NCBI GenBank assembly: GCA_028571685.1
Contig: CM053143.1
Coordinates: 158,714,329 to 158,778,328, forward strand
Direction: 5' to 3'
Origin: Heterohyrax brucei
Taxonomy: Eukaryota > Chordata > Mammalia > Hyracoidea > Procaviidae
DNA: 64,000 nucleotides
The position numbers and the translations under genes were made by a program. Under the pieces are notes generated by a model. That model worked only from the letters and a program-made list of their open reading frames with translations. It was not told the DNA's origin and did no database searches. This document shows, one piece after another, positions 11,701 through 21,469 of this stretch (position 1 is the first letter of the stretch; each line of letters opens with the position of its first letter).

Positions 11701-12553
11701 CAGTATAAACTGGACTTCAGCATAACATGATTACTCCTCCCCTCTTACCCCAGTATTACAAGGACAGAGTAGCTGGGGTAGGGGGCCGGGGGCCATGCTC
11801 TCAGGAGAAATCAAGGCCAATGGACACAACTAGTGTTTTGCTAAGAGAGCCCTCTGCACCCCACATTGGTGAGTGGCGTCTGGTGTCTTAAAAGCTGCCA
11901 AGCTGCCATCTGAGGGTACAGCAAATGGTCCCAACTCAGCAGGAACAGATGATCACCAAGGAGCAAATCATCGGAGAAAGAGAACCCAGAAGACAGAGAG
12001 ACCCACGTGAGTGAGTGACTACATTGACCTGTGCCCGGAAGAACCAGATGGTGCCCAGCCACCACCAGTGGTAGCCGTTATGGAGCTCACAAAGTTAAGT
12101 CTCACTGGCAGCACAAGAAAAAAAAAGAGGATGCACCCTGAGATCTCCACTAAAAGACAACAACTGATGGTCCAGGGGCCTCGGGGTTCCCTTGGGAGCA
12201 TGACCCCTGGCCCTGACACTGCCCCTGTCCATAAATCTTAACAAAGGTCAACTCTTCAGACAGGAATGGATTGGACTTGGTGACACAGAGTGACAATATC
12301 ATGTGTGTACTTTACGGTTCTATGCATCTATAGGATGTCTTCCTGCTGACCTCTTACTGGAGGTGGGGGAGTGAGTAGAGAGGAAGGGATAGGAGATTGT
12401 TTGGAGGAGAAAACATGTATGGAGCAGAGAGGAAGAGTGTGCTGTCACTGGGCAGGGAGAGCAGAGGGCGCTGTACCTAGGTGGGTGTGCATATTTATAT
12501 GGTTATGTACATTTTTCTTTCAATCATAATGAAAAAAAGAAGAAAAAGAAAAG
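8706..12553 (+). mobile_element. L1 LINE, both ends present, large internal deletion
   Basis: The 5' end 'gggtggagtcaagatgacag' matches the 5' ends of the other L1s here. 5' UTR sequence continues to about 9285, where it joins directly to the reverse-transcriptase part of ORF2 ('gacccaacaaag..'). ORF1, the endonuclease and the ORF1-ORF2 linker are missing. RT landmarks are [12 protein letters not shown] (about 9523), [14 protein letters not shown] (about 9693) and FADDMIVY (about 9825). ORF2 is broken by several stops and frame changes. The 3' UTR contains a G-rich tract (11605-11635) and ends in an A-rich tail at about 12530-12553. A 10-bp duplication 'aaaaaagaga' flanks the copy (8696-8705 and 12554-12563). 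Confidence 0.85.
9305..11440 (+). pseudogene. L1 ORF2 remnant (RT and C-terminal region)
   Basis: This would encode an RNA-dependent DNA polymerase for target-primed reverse transcription. Homology starts in the RT domain at '[26 protein letters not shown]' and runs through the FADD catalytic box to the C-terminal Cys-rich segment ([32 protein letters not shown], about 11106-11200). Frames change several times, including after residue CS at 10140 and at a TAA at 10537-10539 where a related copy has Gln. It lacks the endonuclease entirely, so it was never a complete ORF2 in this arrangement. Confidence 0.8.
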
Positions 12554-12563
12554 AAAAAAGAGA

Positions 12564-13298
12564 CATCAGGTGGATTTGAAGCAGATCAGAGCCAAACAGA
12601 TGGAAAATTGTTTGCAAGAATATCGTTATGTTATTATAGCTCTCAGCATGTCAAACGTACTTTCCCTTTCTTTTAAATCTTTGATTGATTTTGGAAAGAA
12701 AAGTACATATTTCACAACAAAATTGAGTTGAGCCATTTTTAATTTTTTTCTTTCCCTACACAGCACTGTTACTAGCAGGATTCCCACTGACATTAGACTT
12801 CCCAGATATGTTACAGAGCACGTATTTAGGACAACTAAAAGGCAGCTTAAGAGAAGAAAATTGCCTATGGCTGTCAAGAACTGTGAAGATTTTCAGATTT
12901 TACTTTGTTTGCAAGCCAGTAAATTATTGTGCTACCATTGCAAAGATTAGAAGAGCCATGAGTCTCCCGGGCCAGAGAAAAAGGACAGTTTATTAATTAT
13001 AACTGTGGCATTAGCCAGAGCCTCGTCTTTTTTGCATTGGTTTCCTGAACTCTCATTTCCACAGAGCCACGTAAAAAGGATCAGATGAGACTTCCACACT
13101 CAGTCAGTTGCATTATAGGAGAGAGACCCTGAGCTTAGAGAACCCAAATCTTTTATAATGACAGTAAACATTCCTGGCCTTTGTTCTGGAAGGAGACACA
13201 CCATCTGGGCACTGAGGCTGTTTTCTATACAAATATCATCACGAAAGATAGTTTTGAACAAAGTTAAATAATAGCCTCACATAGAGATATACAGAAAC
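12564..13298. other. Unique DNA
   Basis: No gene or recognised repeat. Open frames at 12626-12877 (-) and 12808-12996 (+) overlap each other and show no domain. Confidence 0.5.
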
Positions 13299-13307
13299 AC
13301 ATACACA

Positions 13308-13339
<32 letters not shown>

Positions 13340-13340
13340 T
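13299..13340 (+). repeat. (CA)n microsatellite followed by poly(A)
   Basis: About ten CA units run straight into a ~20-base A run. Probably length-polymorphic. Confidence 0.9.
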
Positions 13341-13688
13341 GGAGAATTGTCTTTCAGCAATCACATAAATCAGAGAATATATAAAATGAGAGTGGGCATC
13401 TGTTTTTGGTGTAGTAAATACAGTACTTTAACTACCAAGTGAATGTTCCTCACTGTGAAATTTACCCTTGTAATTTTGTGATAATTTGCTTAGGGATTTG
13501 GGGCAAATGACTCAATTTTAAAATGGATATGCCAGGAAATAATTATATGTCTATATAATAGGAAATATCACTATGGTACAAATTAAGAGGGCAGTTAGAT
13601 AACAGTTAGATAATTTCTGGTGTAAATTTCTTGTTGTGGAGTTGGTATTTAGACTAGAAGATGTAAGCATCAGACGGAACATTAGGTA

Positions 13689-13757
13689 GGCCTTTGAGAG
13701 GCTTTGCTATGAGTGGAATTGACTCCGTGGCAATGGGTTTCGTCTGGTTTTTAGAGA
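13689..13757 (+). repeat. SINE 3' tail fragment
   Basis: The 5'-truncated end reads 'gctatgagtggaattgactccgtggcaatgggttt'. Confidence 0.65.
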
Positions 13758-14436
13758 GGCTTCAGTATTGTAGCGTGTCTCTTTTGAAAATGTCAGAATC
13801 ACAAAGTACAGTCCTCAGGAAAGAATGTTAGATAGTGACTAGTTGGAGAAATAGGCCAAAAATTTGGAAGTGAATATCTTTTTCAAGATTGTGACCGATG
13901 GTCCAGAATGAGTGAGAAAATAACAGAAACCCTGCAAAGTAAGTTGTTTATTATATACAGCTTATACCTTTAAGCCAATTATTTGTTTGTTTGTTGTTTA
14001 TCATTTCAAATAGTTTTTTGAAATATTCTACCATGTTGTGTTTACTTGAAGAAAAGTGAAAACATGTTTTACTCTGCTGGGGCCCAAACAACAAAAGACA
14101 AGCTGGGTAAGATAGCATTTGTTCTGATTAAAATAAAATTTACTGGGAGGAGGTGAAAATCAGAGTCACTAGGCCAGTAGCAATAATTTTATCTCTTCAT
14201 ATTAAATTCAGATGATCTGCTTTTGCTTTTATTAATAAAGCAGTGTTTTCTTAGAAGAGGTGAGCAAAAATGATTTGCAAATAACAACAAAGCTGAACTA
14301 TTCCAGGCATTTTATATATGGTGTTTAAAATAACTCAATAGCATTTCTCTAAATTTATGTAAGTTATAGGTCAGGTATTAGTGACATTTATTTGATTTTC
14401 AATCCATTTTGAACACTACAAAGTAATATAATAAGT
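13758..14436. other. Unique AT-rich DNA
   Basis: No gene or recognised repeat seen. Confidence 0.5.
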
Positions 14437-14525
14437 TGAAAACTCTATGGGACAGTTTTTGTCTGACCTCTAGGGTCACTATGTGTCAGACACTATTCGA
14501 TGGCAGTGGGTTTCTTTTTTTGATT
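14437..14525 (+). repeat. SINE, 5'-truncated
   Basis: It starts in the body ('gaaaactctatgggacagtt') and ends 'cgatggcagtgggtttc' plus a T-rich run. Confidence 0.75.
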
Positions 14526-14586
14526 TGTCTTAAGGTTAGTCTTACTGTTGTTACTTTTAATTAATGCAATTCACTATACTTAACGT

Positions 14587-14755
14587 TCACTGAGAATCTC
14601 TAGTGACATAGTGGTTAAGTGCTACAGTTGTTGATGAGAAGACCAGCAGTTCAAATCCACCAGGCATTCCTTGGTAACTCTACAGGGCAGTTTTACTCTG
14701 TTCTACAGGGTCACTATGAGTTGGAACATCCTTGATGGCAAAGGGCTTGTGTTAT
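14587..14755 (+). repeat. tRNA-related SINE, near full length
   Basis: Head 'tagtgacatagtggttaagtgct', box B-like 'gttcaaatccaccagg', body 'attccttggtaactctacagggca', tail 'agggtcactatgagttggaac'. Confidence 0.85.
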
Positions 14756-14824
14756 GTTCACTGGGAAGGAACTTAAGTACGTTTTTAATGTAAAATTTCA
14801 GTACAGAAAACTAATGAACTGAGT

Positions 14825-15657
14825 CATCTCAGTTGTAGGTTATATGAACAAGAACACAAAACTAGAGGAAGACCCACTAAGAGCCTGAAATATGCAGAAA
14901 ACACAACTTTTCCTGCCACAAATGAAGATAATTACTGACAAGCCCTAACTAAGTCTATGGCCTTGACTATTGATTAGGCCTAAAAGAGAAGAAAACAAAA
15001 TTCTCACAATTGGGCCAATAAATAGCATCATGATAAATGGAGGGGAAAAAAAAATACGAAGTCATCAAGGATGTTGTTATTCATGGATTAGTAACCAGTG
15101 TTCACAGAAGCAGCAGTCAAGAAATCAAATGATATGTTGCATTGGGAAAATCTGCTGGAGTGTGAAAAAAAAGCTTTGTAAGGTTGTAGCAAGCAAAATG
15201 TCACTTCATTGACTAAGCAGTGCCTGACCTAAGCCATGGTCTTTTTGGTCATCTCAGGTGAATAGTAGAGCTGGACAATGAAAAAAAAAGAAAGGAAGAA
15301 AAAGAAATGATATGTTTCATTTGTAATTCTGGCAAAGGATATCGAATATAGCCTAGACTAACAGATGCATGAACAAATTAGTCTTAGAAGAAACAAAATT
15401 TGAACGTCCATTAGAAACAAGGATGAAGTCACTTCAGCTCTTGTTTTGGACATATCATCAAGATAGACCAATTGCTGTAAAGGGGTATCATGTTTGACAG
15501 AGGGTCATTGGAAATAAGGGAAATTCTCGGTAAGATGAATTGACATAGTAACTGTAATGATGGACTCGGACAAACCAGCAACCATGAAGATGGTTCAGTC
15601 CTCTTACATATAATAAGACCACCATGATTAAAGCCAACCTGACAACAACTAACAACG
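14825..15657 (+). mobile_element. RTE/BovB-clade LINE, 3' part
   Basis: A 5'-truncated RTE. The sense order matches the other copies: the degraded 'gaggaagacccactaagagcctgaaatatgcaga' around the YADD region, then 'agcagcagtcaagaaatcaaatga', 'tggacaatg' and 'ttggacatatcatcaagataga', and a terminal 'ctgacaacaactaac' end. It encodes remnants of the RT thumb and C-terminus only and is broken by stops and frame changes. A SINE lies just upstream. Confidence 0.75.
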
Positions 15658-15869
15658 ACTTAAGAAGCTATATACTTAAGAAATATATAGCTTTTACTTA
15701 AATATTTTAGAAATATAAAGAAATAAAATCACTTTACTTTTTAAACTAGCACCTCTATTTTTTATTAGAAATTAAAAATGTTGATTTGGATCATCCTTCA
15801 TTTCTAGCCACATAGCTTCTGCTTCCAAACTTGGCAGATTTCCATGGCAGGATTCCCATCCCTCCCACC

Positions 15870-16072
15870 TGCCAAAACAATTGTATTTGTCAAGCCGATT
15901 TTTATTCAGAATGACCCCATGGTACAGAGTAGAGTTACCCCATAGGGTTTCCAAGGCCATATGGAAGCAGGTTGTCACATCCTTCCTCTTTGAAGCAGCT
16001 GGCGGTTTGGGTCCACCAGCTTTTCAGGTAGCAGCTGAACACTAACTCACTGTACCACCACGACTTCTGTAT
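15870..16072 (-). repeat. SINE of the 'ctttctcc..gcggctgg' type
   Basis: Reversed copy: 'accccatggtacagagtagagttaccccatagggtttccaaggccat', then 'gcaggttgtcacatccttcctctttgaagcagctgg', then the degenerate head. The inserted 'cacatccttcctc' block distinguishes it from the common SINE type. Confidence 0.65.
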
Positions 16073-16404
16073 AACCTGCTCTGTGTCTGTTAAGTTGGAA
16101 TCTTCAATGGAAGTCTCTGACAGCTGGAATTTTAACAAGTACCCTAGCCGATACTGATAACAGACCATTTTGGAAAAATGTGGCCCGTAGCAATTGAGTC
16201 TTTAGTTCTATCCACATAAATGAAATTAATAAGAGAAATGGACCTTGAATCTCTGTATTTTAAGTACTAAAACTGACTGTTATTAATAATAATATCTCAC
16301 ATTTGTTAAGTGCTGCATCTCTGATAGTTACGTTGTTAGAAACTTTAAATGCATTATCATCTTTGCCATTCAAACCTGCAGTATGAAGCAGGTGTTAATG
16401 TTAT
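16073..16404. other. Unique DNA
   Basis: No gene or recognised repeat seen. Confidence 0.5.
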
Positions 16405-16765
16405 CTTGGGAGTACCTGGGTGATGCAAATAGTTAACTCACTCGAATGCTTGATCAAAAGAATAGAAGTTTGAACACAACTTGAGGACACTCTGAAGAAA
16501 GGCCTAGCAATTTACATCAGCCATTGGAAACCCTATGGAGCACAAAAACAAACAAAAAATGCGCTGCTAACTTACCGTGACCCTAGAGGACAGACTAAAA
16601 CTGCCCCGTAGGATTTCTAAAGAGCAGCTGGTGGATTTGAAATGCCAGCCTTCAGATTAGCAACCACAGCTCTTAACCAGTGGGCCACCAGGGCTCCTCA
16701 CAGGTCCACTCTAATGTGCATAGACAACTTGAAGGCAACTGATTCACTGGTTAACATTAAAATCA
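16405..16765 (+). repeat. Second-type SINE interrupted by another SINE
   Basis: The outer element starts 'gtacctgggtgatgcaaatagttaa', has the body 'gaagaaaggcctagcaatttacatcagccattggaaaccctatggagcac' (to about 16542), and resumes about 16700 with 'tccactctaatgtgcatagacaacttgaaggcaactg'. The interruption is the reverse-strand SINE listed next. Confidence 0.7.
16543..16699 (-). repeat. tRNA-related SINE inserted in another SINE
   Basis: A-rich start, 'taccgtgaccctagaggacagactaaaactgccccgtagg', 'gcagctggtggatttgaaatgcca', and the reversed head 'aaccagtgggccaccagggctcc'. It is younger than the SINE it splits. Confidence 0.75.
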
Positions 16766-17001
16766 TATGCAAATGAGGTCAGGGAAGGTAAGTAATTTTC
16801 TATGATGAAAGTGGAATAATAGATGTTTGAAGACAAGTCTGCTGCATCTGGACTCAGAACTCTTCTTGCCTTAATTACCTAAGGAAGTTTCTAACAAAGA
16901 ATTTATCTTTGCTTCTTCATCCAAAGTGTGCAATAACTGTAGTTATAAAAAAACAGATCTTTAATAAGTCTTTTATACCAGCCTAATCCCAAATCCTAGC
17001 A

Positions 17002-17166
17002 ATCCTGGTGGCATAGTGGTTGAATCCTACGATTGCTACTCAACGAGTTGGCAGTTCATATCTACTAGGTGCTCCTTGGAAATTCTATGGGGCAGTTCTA
17101 CTCTGTTTGCAGGGTCACTATGAGTCAGAATAGACGTGACTGCAAGGGTTTGGTTTATTTGGTTTA
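17002..17166 (+). repeat. tRNA-related SINE, full length
   Basis: Head 'aatcctggtggcatagtggttgaa', body 'gctccttggaaattctatggggcagttctactctg', tail 'gtcactatgagtcagaatag', ending with 'ttggtttatttggttt'. Confidence 0.85.
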
Positions 17167-17329
17167 AGCCCAAATCTTAAACGTTAGGTACATAAAGAAA
17201 CACAATAGACCTATTTATTATTAAAATATGTGTGCAAATAAAACAGCAATGTGTGTCTGTACTGTAAGATACCCACATGCTAACAGCGTATTCATTTTGC
17301 TGTATTTATTACTGGAGAGAGAAACCACA

Positions 17330-18200
17330 TGCCCTGGTTGTGCAGAGTTTCTAACTGGAAAAATTCCCCAATATATTGTTCATCTTTTACGTGTAACATT
17401 AACATGATTACAGGATACAAATGTACACTTTCCCTGCACACACTTCTGTCAGTATTTTCTTGTGTTTTTGTGGTGCTTCAACTTTTACCTGTAGACAGAT
17501 TCTACCACGGTGGCGTTAAACGAACCATTCTTATCAGTGGGAGTTGTGAATGTACCTCGAGGGCTCGTGGTACACAGCAGAGACAGACTAAATGTGGTCA
17601 AAATAAGCAAATGCTGCACAGATGCTCATAGCTGACTTCTTGGTTCCCGACTTATTAAATGGTCTTTTTGCGAACCTAGATCGTTACTCATGCAGATTTT
17701 CTATCAAGGGTGCTTCAATAGAGGCTGCCTGTTCTGAGTTAATGAGAAAAGTCCTAATTAAGCTAGCCATATGTTCAATTGCATTTATAAATGGAAAAGT
17801 AGCCCTTTTTTGCTGCTGATACTACCATTGTTGTCAACTCCCGCTGCTATGGGTGTCACGGAAGCAGTTACTGCTTCACCAGTCTCCTCTGTATTCCAGC
17901 ATGTTCATTCCATGCTTGTACTCTGTTTCATGAACTATTCTTGGCACGCATAGCTGAATGCCTGCAATTCTTGCTTATGAAAATATCTTTCTCAAGATCT
18001 ATGTCTGTATTGAATGCAACTATGTCTTCAATTTTCCCCATGGGATATGGATCTAGCAATGCTGCTAAAACATATTCCGTCTTTTCAAGCGTTTAATCTA
18101 TTCTGGAGCACATTGCCCTCCTTAGCCTCTGTTCCTGTCACCATGATGTTTAGGCTTCATTTGGGGGCCTTTACTTCTGTGCAGGTGCAAAACATTACTT
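17330..18200 (-). pseudogene. Decayed stretch resembling a hAT transposase C-terminus
   Basis: On the reverse strand one frame near 18110-17990 reads TLEKTEYVLAALLDPYPMGK, resembling the 'LDPRFK' box of hAT/ZBED transposases. Farther on (17720-17530) one frame reads QAASIEAPLIENLHE, RSRFAK, then SAMSICAAF and SVSAVYHEPS, in the order of the hAT dimerisation region (PLI..W..N+SRFP..A..YL..P.TS..SER.FS). Stops and frame changes are many, so it is not a working gene. CpG dinucleotides are more frequent than in neighbouring DNA. No ends or target duplications were found. The assignment is by eye and tentative. Confidence 0.35.
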
Positions 18201-18519
18201 TGAACTTACATCTTTACTAAAGTCAGGTAAATAGACTAAGTATACAAACCCCATAGATACAAGCCTTAAGCTGCTTAGAGAAATGTTTCAAACTACTCAG
18301 GCCAAAACATATAGAAAATAGTGAAAATAAAAACTATTCATTTCTTGATGGTATCATAATTTTTTTAATAGTAAACATTAGGCATTTATTTATTCATCAT
18401 TATTCATATGATAAGCATGCATACATAAACAAATAATAATAATAATGAACTTATTGCCATTCACAACAACCGTAAGGCACTTGCTATATATGACCTCTGT
18501 GTTTTCTAGATAATCAAAA
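18201..18519. other. Unique AT-rich DNA
   Basis: Contains a short (AAT)n stretch near 18433. Nothing else recognised. Confidence 0.5.
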
Positions 18520-19585
18520 GGATGTTATTGTGTGCTGTTGAGCTGCAACTGACCCGTAGTGAGCCCATGCACCACAGAAAAAACACTGCCCTGTTCTGCA
18601 CCAGCCTCTTTGCTATGTTTGAGCCCCTCATTGCAGTATCAGTATCAGTCTATCTAGTGAGTTTCTGCTCTCTTGCTGACGATTCTTTTTACCAAACGCA
18701 ATGTGCTTCTCTAGGGACAAGTATCTCTTGATAAGATATCCAAAGTCGATGAGCAGAAATACTGCTATACTCACCTGAAAGGGGCATTCTGGCTGTACTC
18801 CTTTTAACACATCTGACAGTCCATGGTATATACAACATTCTTAGCCAGCATCACAATAAATTGCAAGAGTGCTTCTTTGGTTATCCATATTCATTGTTCA
18901 ACTTTCATTTTAATATAAGGCTATTGAAAATACCATGACTTAAGTCAAGAGCACCTTAGTCCTCAAGGTAGTATCTTGGCTTTTTAATACTTTAAGGAGG
19001 TCTTTCATGGCAGATTTGCCCTGTGCAATAAGTTATTGGAATTCTTGACTACTGTTTCCTTGGGCATTGATGGAGGAACAAGTAAAATAAGATCTTTGAC
19101 GACGTCAGTCTTTTCTCCATTTGTCATGATACCGCATGTTGATCCAGTTGTGCAGATTTTCTTGTTGCTAAGGTGTTGCCTACCTGTACTGGTCTCCACA
19201 GTCCTTAAACTTTATCAGTTAAGTGTTTCAAGTGTTTTTCACTTTGAGCAAGGAAAGTTGTCTCATCTGCACAATGCAGGTTATTAACAAGCGTTCTTCC
19301 AATCTTGATGTTGTGTTCTTTTTCATATAGTCCAGCTTCTTGTATTACTTGTTTGACATATAGATTAATTATTGTGAAAAGATTCAACACTGATGTACAC
19401 CTATCCTGATTTTAAAACATGCAGCATTCCATTGTTCTCTAGAAGGACTACTTCTTGGTCTGTATACAGGTTCTACATGAACACAAGTGTTCTACAATTT
19501 CCATTCTTTGCAATGTTATTCATTATTGATTATGATCCACACAATTCAATGCCTTTGCAAAGTCAATAAAACACAGTTCAAAAAG
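18520..19585 (-). mobile_element. RTE/BovB-clade LINE, 3' half
   Basis: Reversed copy. The 3' end is at left ('gtgctgttgagctgcaactgac'), then come reversed blocks for the C-terminus, the YADD region ('tcatctgcacaatgcagg' near 19264) and upstream RT palm ('ccacacaattcaatgcctttgcaaagtcaataaaacaca'). It stops at about 19585, so it is 5'-truncated in the RT. Many breaks; old. Confidence 0.8.
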
Positions 19586-19672
19586 AAGAATAATTGGTAT
19601 TTACTTGTAAAGATGATAGCCATAATCACATTTTGGGGCATCTGTACATATGTCTATGATATTACATCAATT

Positions 19673-19980
19673 TTTTTTATTATGACTGAGTGAAAATGTA
19701 CATTCCCATATAAATTTACATGCCCACCTATATGCAGCTTCCACCGCTCTCCCTGCCCAGTGACAGCACACTATTCCTCTCTGCTCCATACATGTCTCAT
19801 CCTCCCAACAGTCTCCTTTCCCCTCCTCTCCACCCATTCTCCTTCCTCCAGGCAGAGGTCAGAAGGATGATATCCTATAGATGCATAGAACACATTAGAA
19901 ACAAGAACAATATTAAGTGGACTTCAGTATAACTTGAATACTCCCTCCATCTTAACCCAATATTGCAAGGACAGATTATG
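19673..19980 (-). mobile_element. Short L1 3' UTR copy with 5' inversion
   Basis: The part 19673-19890 is the L1 3' end on the minus strand (T-run, 'gactgagtgaaaatgtacattc', 'ctccctgcccagtgacagcac', 'cctatagatgcatagaa'). From 19891 the orientation flips: 'cacattagaaacaagaacaa..taagtggacttcagtataact' is plus-strand 3' UTR sequence that lies upstream in the parent. This is the expected product of twin priming. Flanks 'attacatcaattttt' and 'attatgtcaaattttt' may be a degraded target duplication. Confidence 0.75.
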
Positions 19981-20139
19981 TCAAATTTTTAACAGAGATT
20001 TGGATAATTTTGAGTCCAAGTTTAAAGCACCAGCAGGAAATAAAAAAGGGAAAATATATAAAAATATAACATCTGATAAGTACAACATCAATAATTAGAT
20101 GTTTCTAAGTATTCTAACCAGTATTTTTTAACATTCAGC

Positions 20140-20401
20140 ATGGACTAGGAACTATGTGTCGTCTGCATAGCATAGTTAATGGGTCTTCCTCCAGTCTTGA
20201 TGGCCCTATTTTCTTTGTGAAGTCTAACTTCTCAAACTATTTTTGTTGACAGACAGATTGAATAGGTATGATGAACGCATACAAATCTGACACATACCTA
20301 TCCTGAATTTAAACACACAGTATCCTTTGTTCTGTCAAAATGACTGCCTCTTCATCTGCATACAGGTTACTCGTGAACGTGATTGTTTTTGGAATACCTA
20401 T
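20140..20401 (-). mobile_element. RTE/BovB-clade LINE, segment left of an L1 insertion
   Basis: Reversed RT-region text ('gtcgtctgcatagcatagttaatgggtcttcctccagtcttgatg', 'gaataggtatgatga', 'ctgcctcttcatctgcatacagg') ends at 'ggaataccta', where a full-length L1 begins. It continues after the L1 at 27594. Confidence 0.75.
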
Positions 20402-21469
20402 TTTTTTTTGTTGTATACTCTTATTGTGGTTAAGTAAAAGTAGACAGTCTAAATTAATTTTGCATGTCTGACTATCTGCAGCTCCTTCTGCTCTCCCTGC
20501 CTGGTGATAGCACCCTCCTGCTTTTCATTCTAGTACTTGTTAAATTCTCTTAACAAGCTCCTAGCCCCTCCTCTCCATGCTCTTCTGTCCCATCTAGAAA
20601 GAGACCAATAGGGTAGCATCCTATAAATGCATAAAACCATAAAGTACATACCCCATGTGATCACATTATGTCCCCAAGTCCAGTTCATTTTTTGTCTGAA
20701 AAGTTGACCCCAGTTGTGTTTTCTAGATAAGGCAGCAGCAAGCTTTGGGGCCATGCTCCCAAGGGAATTCCCCAGGCCATCAGACCATCAGTAATGATCT
20801 TTTAGTTGAGTTCTTGAGGGACACACCTCTTCTCATGTTGCCACAAGGAGTCAACACTTTGCAGAGCTCTCTTTGCTGGTTGCCGGGCACCATCTGTTTC
20901 TTCTGGTCTCATGTTCATACAGTCTTCCATTCATAGCAGTCCTTTTGTCTCCTGAGCCCTTTTACCCTCTTGTCTCTGTTGTTCTCAGTCATCATCCGTT
21001 CTGGATGAGTTGGGACTATTGAGTGTACCTCAGACAGCAGCTTGCTAGCTTTTAAGAACACAGATACCACTCATCAATATGGGGTGCAGAAGACTCTCTT
21101 AGCAAAAATCTAGTTATGCCAATTGACATTGATGTCCCCCGATAGCATGGTCCCCAGACCCCGCCACTGCTACTCTACCCTTGCAATATTGGGTTGAGAT
21201 TACAAGCGTTTTCAGTTTATGGTGAAGTCCAGTTAAGCTGCTCTATTTCCTACTGTGTGATGTCACTGATTTCACCTAACCATATTTCTGTCACCCATCC
21301 TTGTAGCCATCAAAGAGTCTTATCTTCTGTATATAAGACTATTTTTAAGTCCTTATAGAAGGAGTCTCATACAATATTTGTCCTCTTGCCACTGACTTGT
21401 TTTACTCAGTATAATGTCTTCCAATTGATACCAAGTTATGAGATGCTTCCTAAAATCATCATTGTTCTT

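Noticed and set aside
13299-13340. Repeats with regular spacing as a CRISPR-like or regulatory array
   Set aside because: It is a plain (CA)n plus poly(A). No spaced direct repeats of array type occur anywhere in the window.
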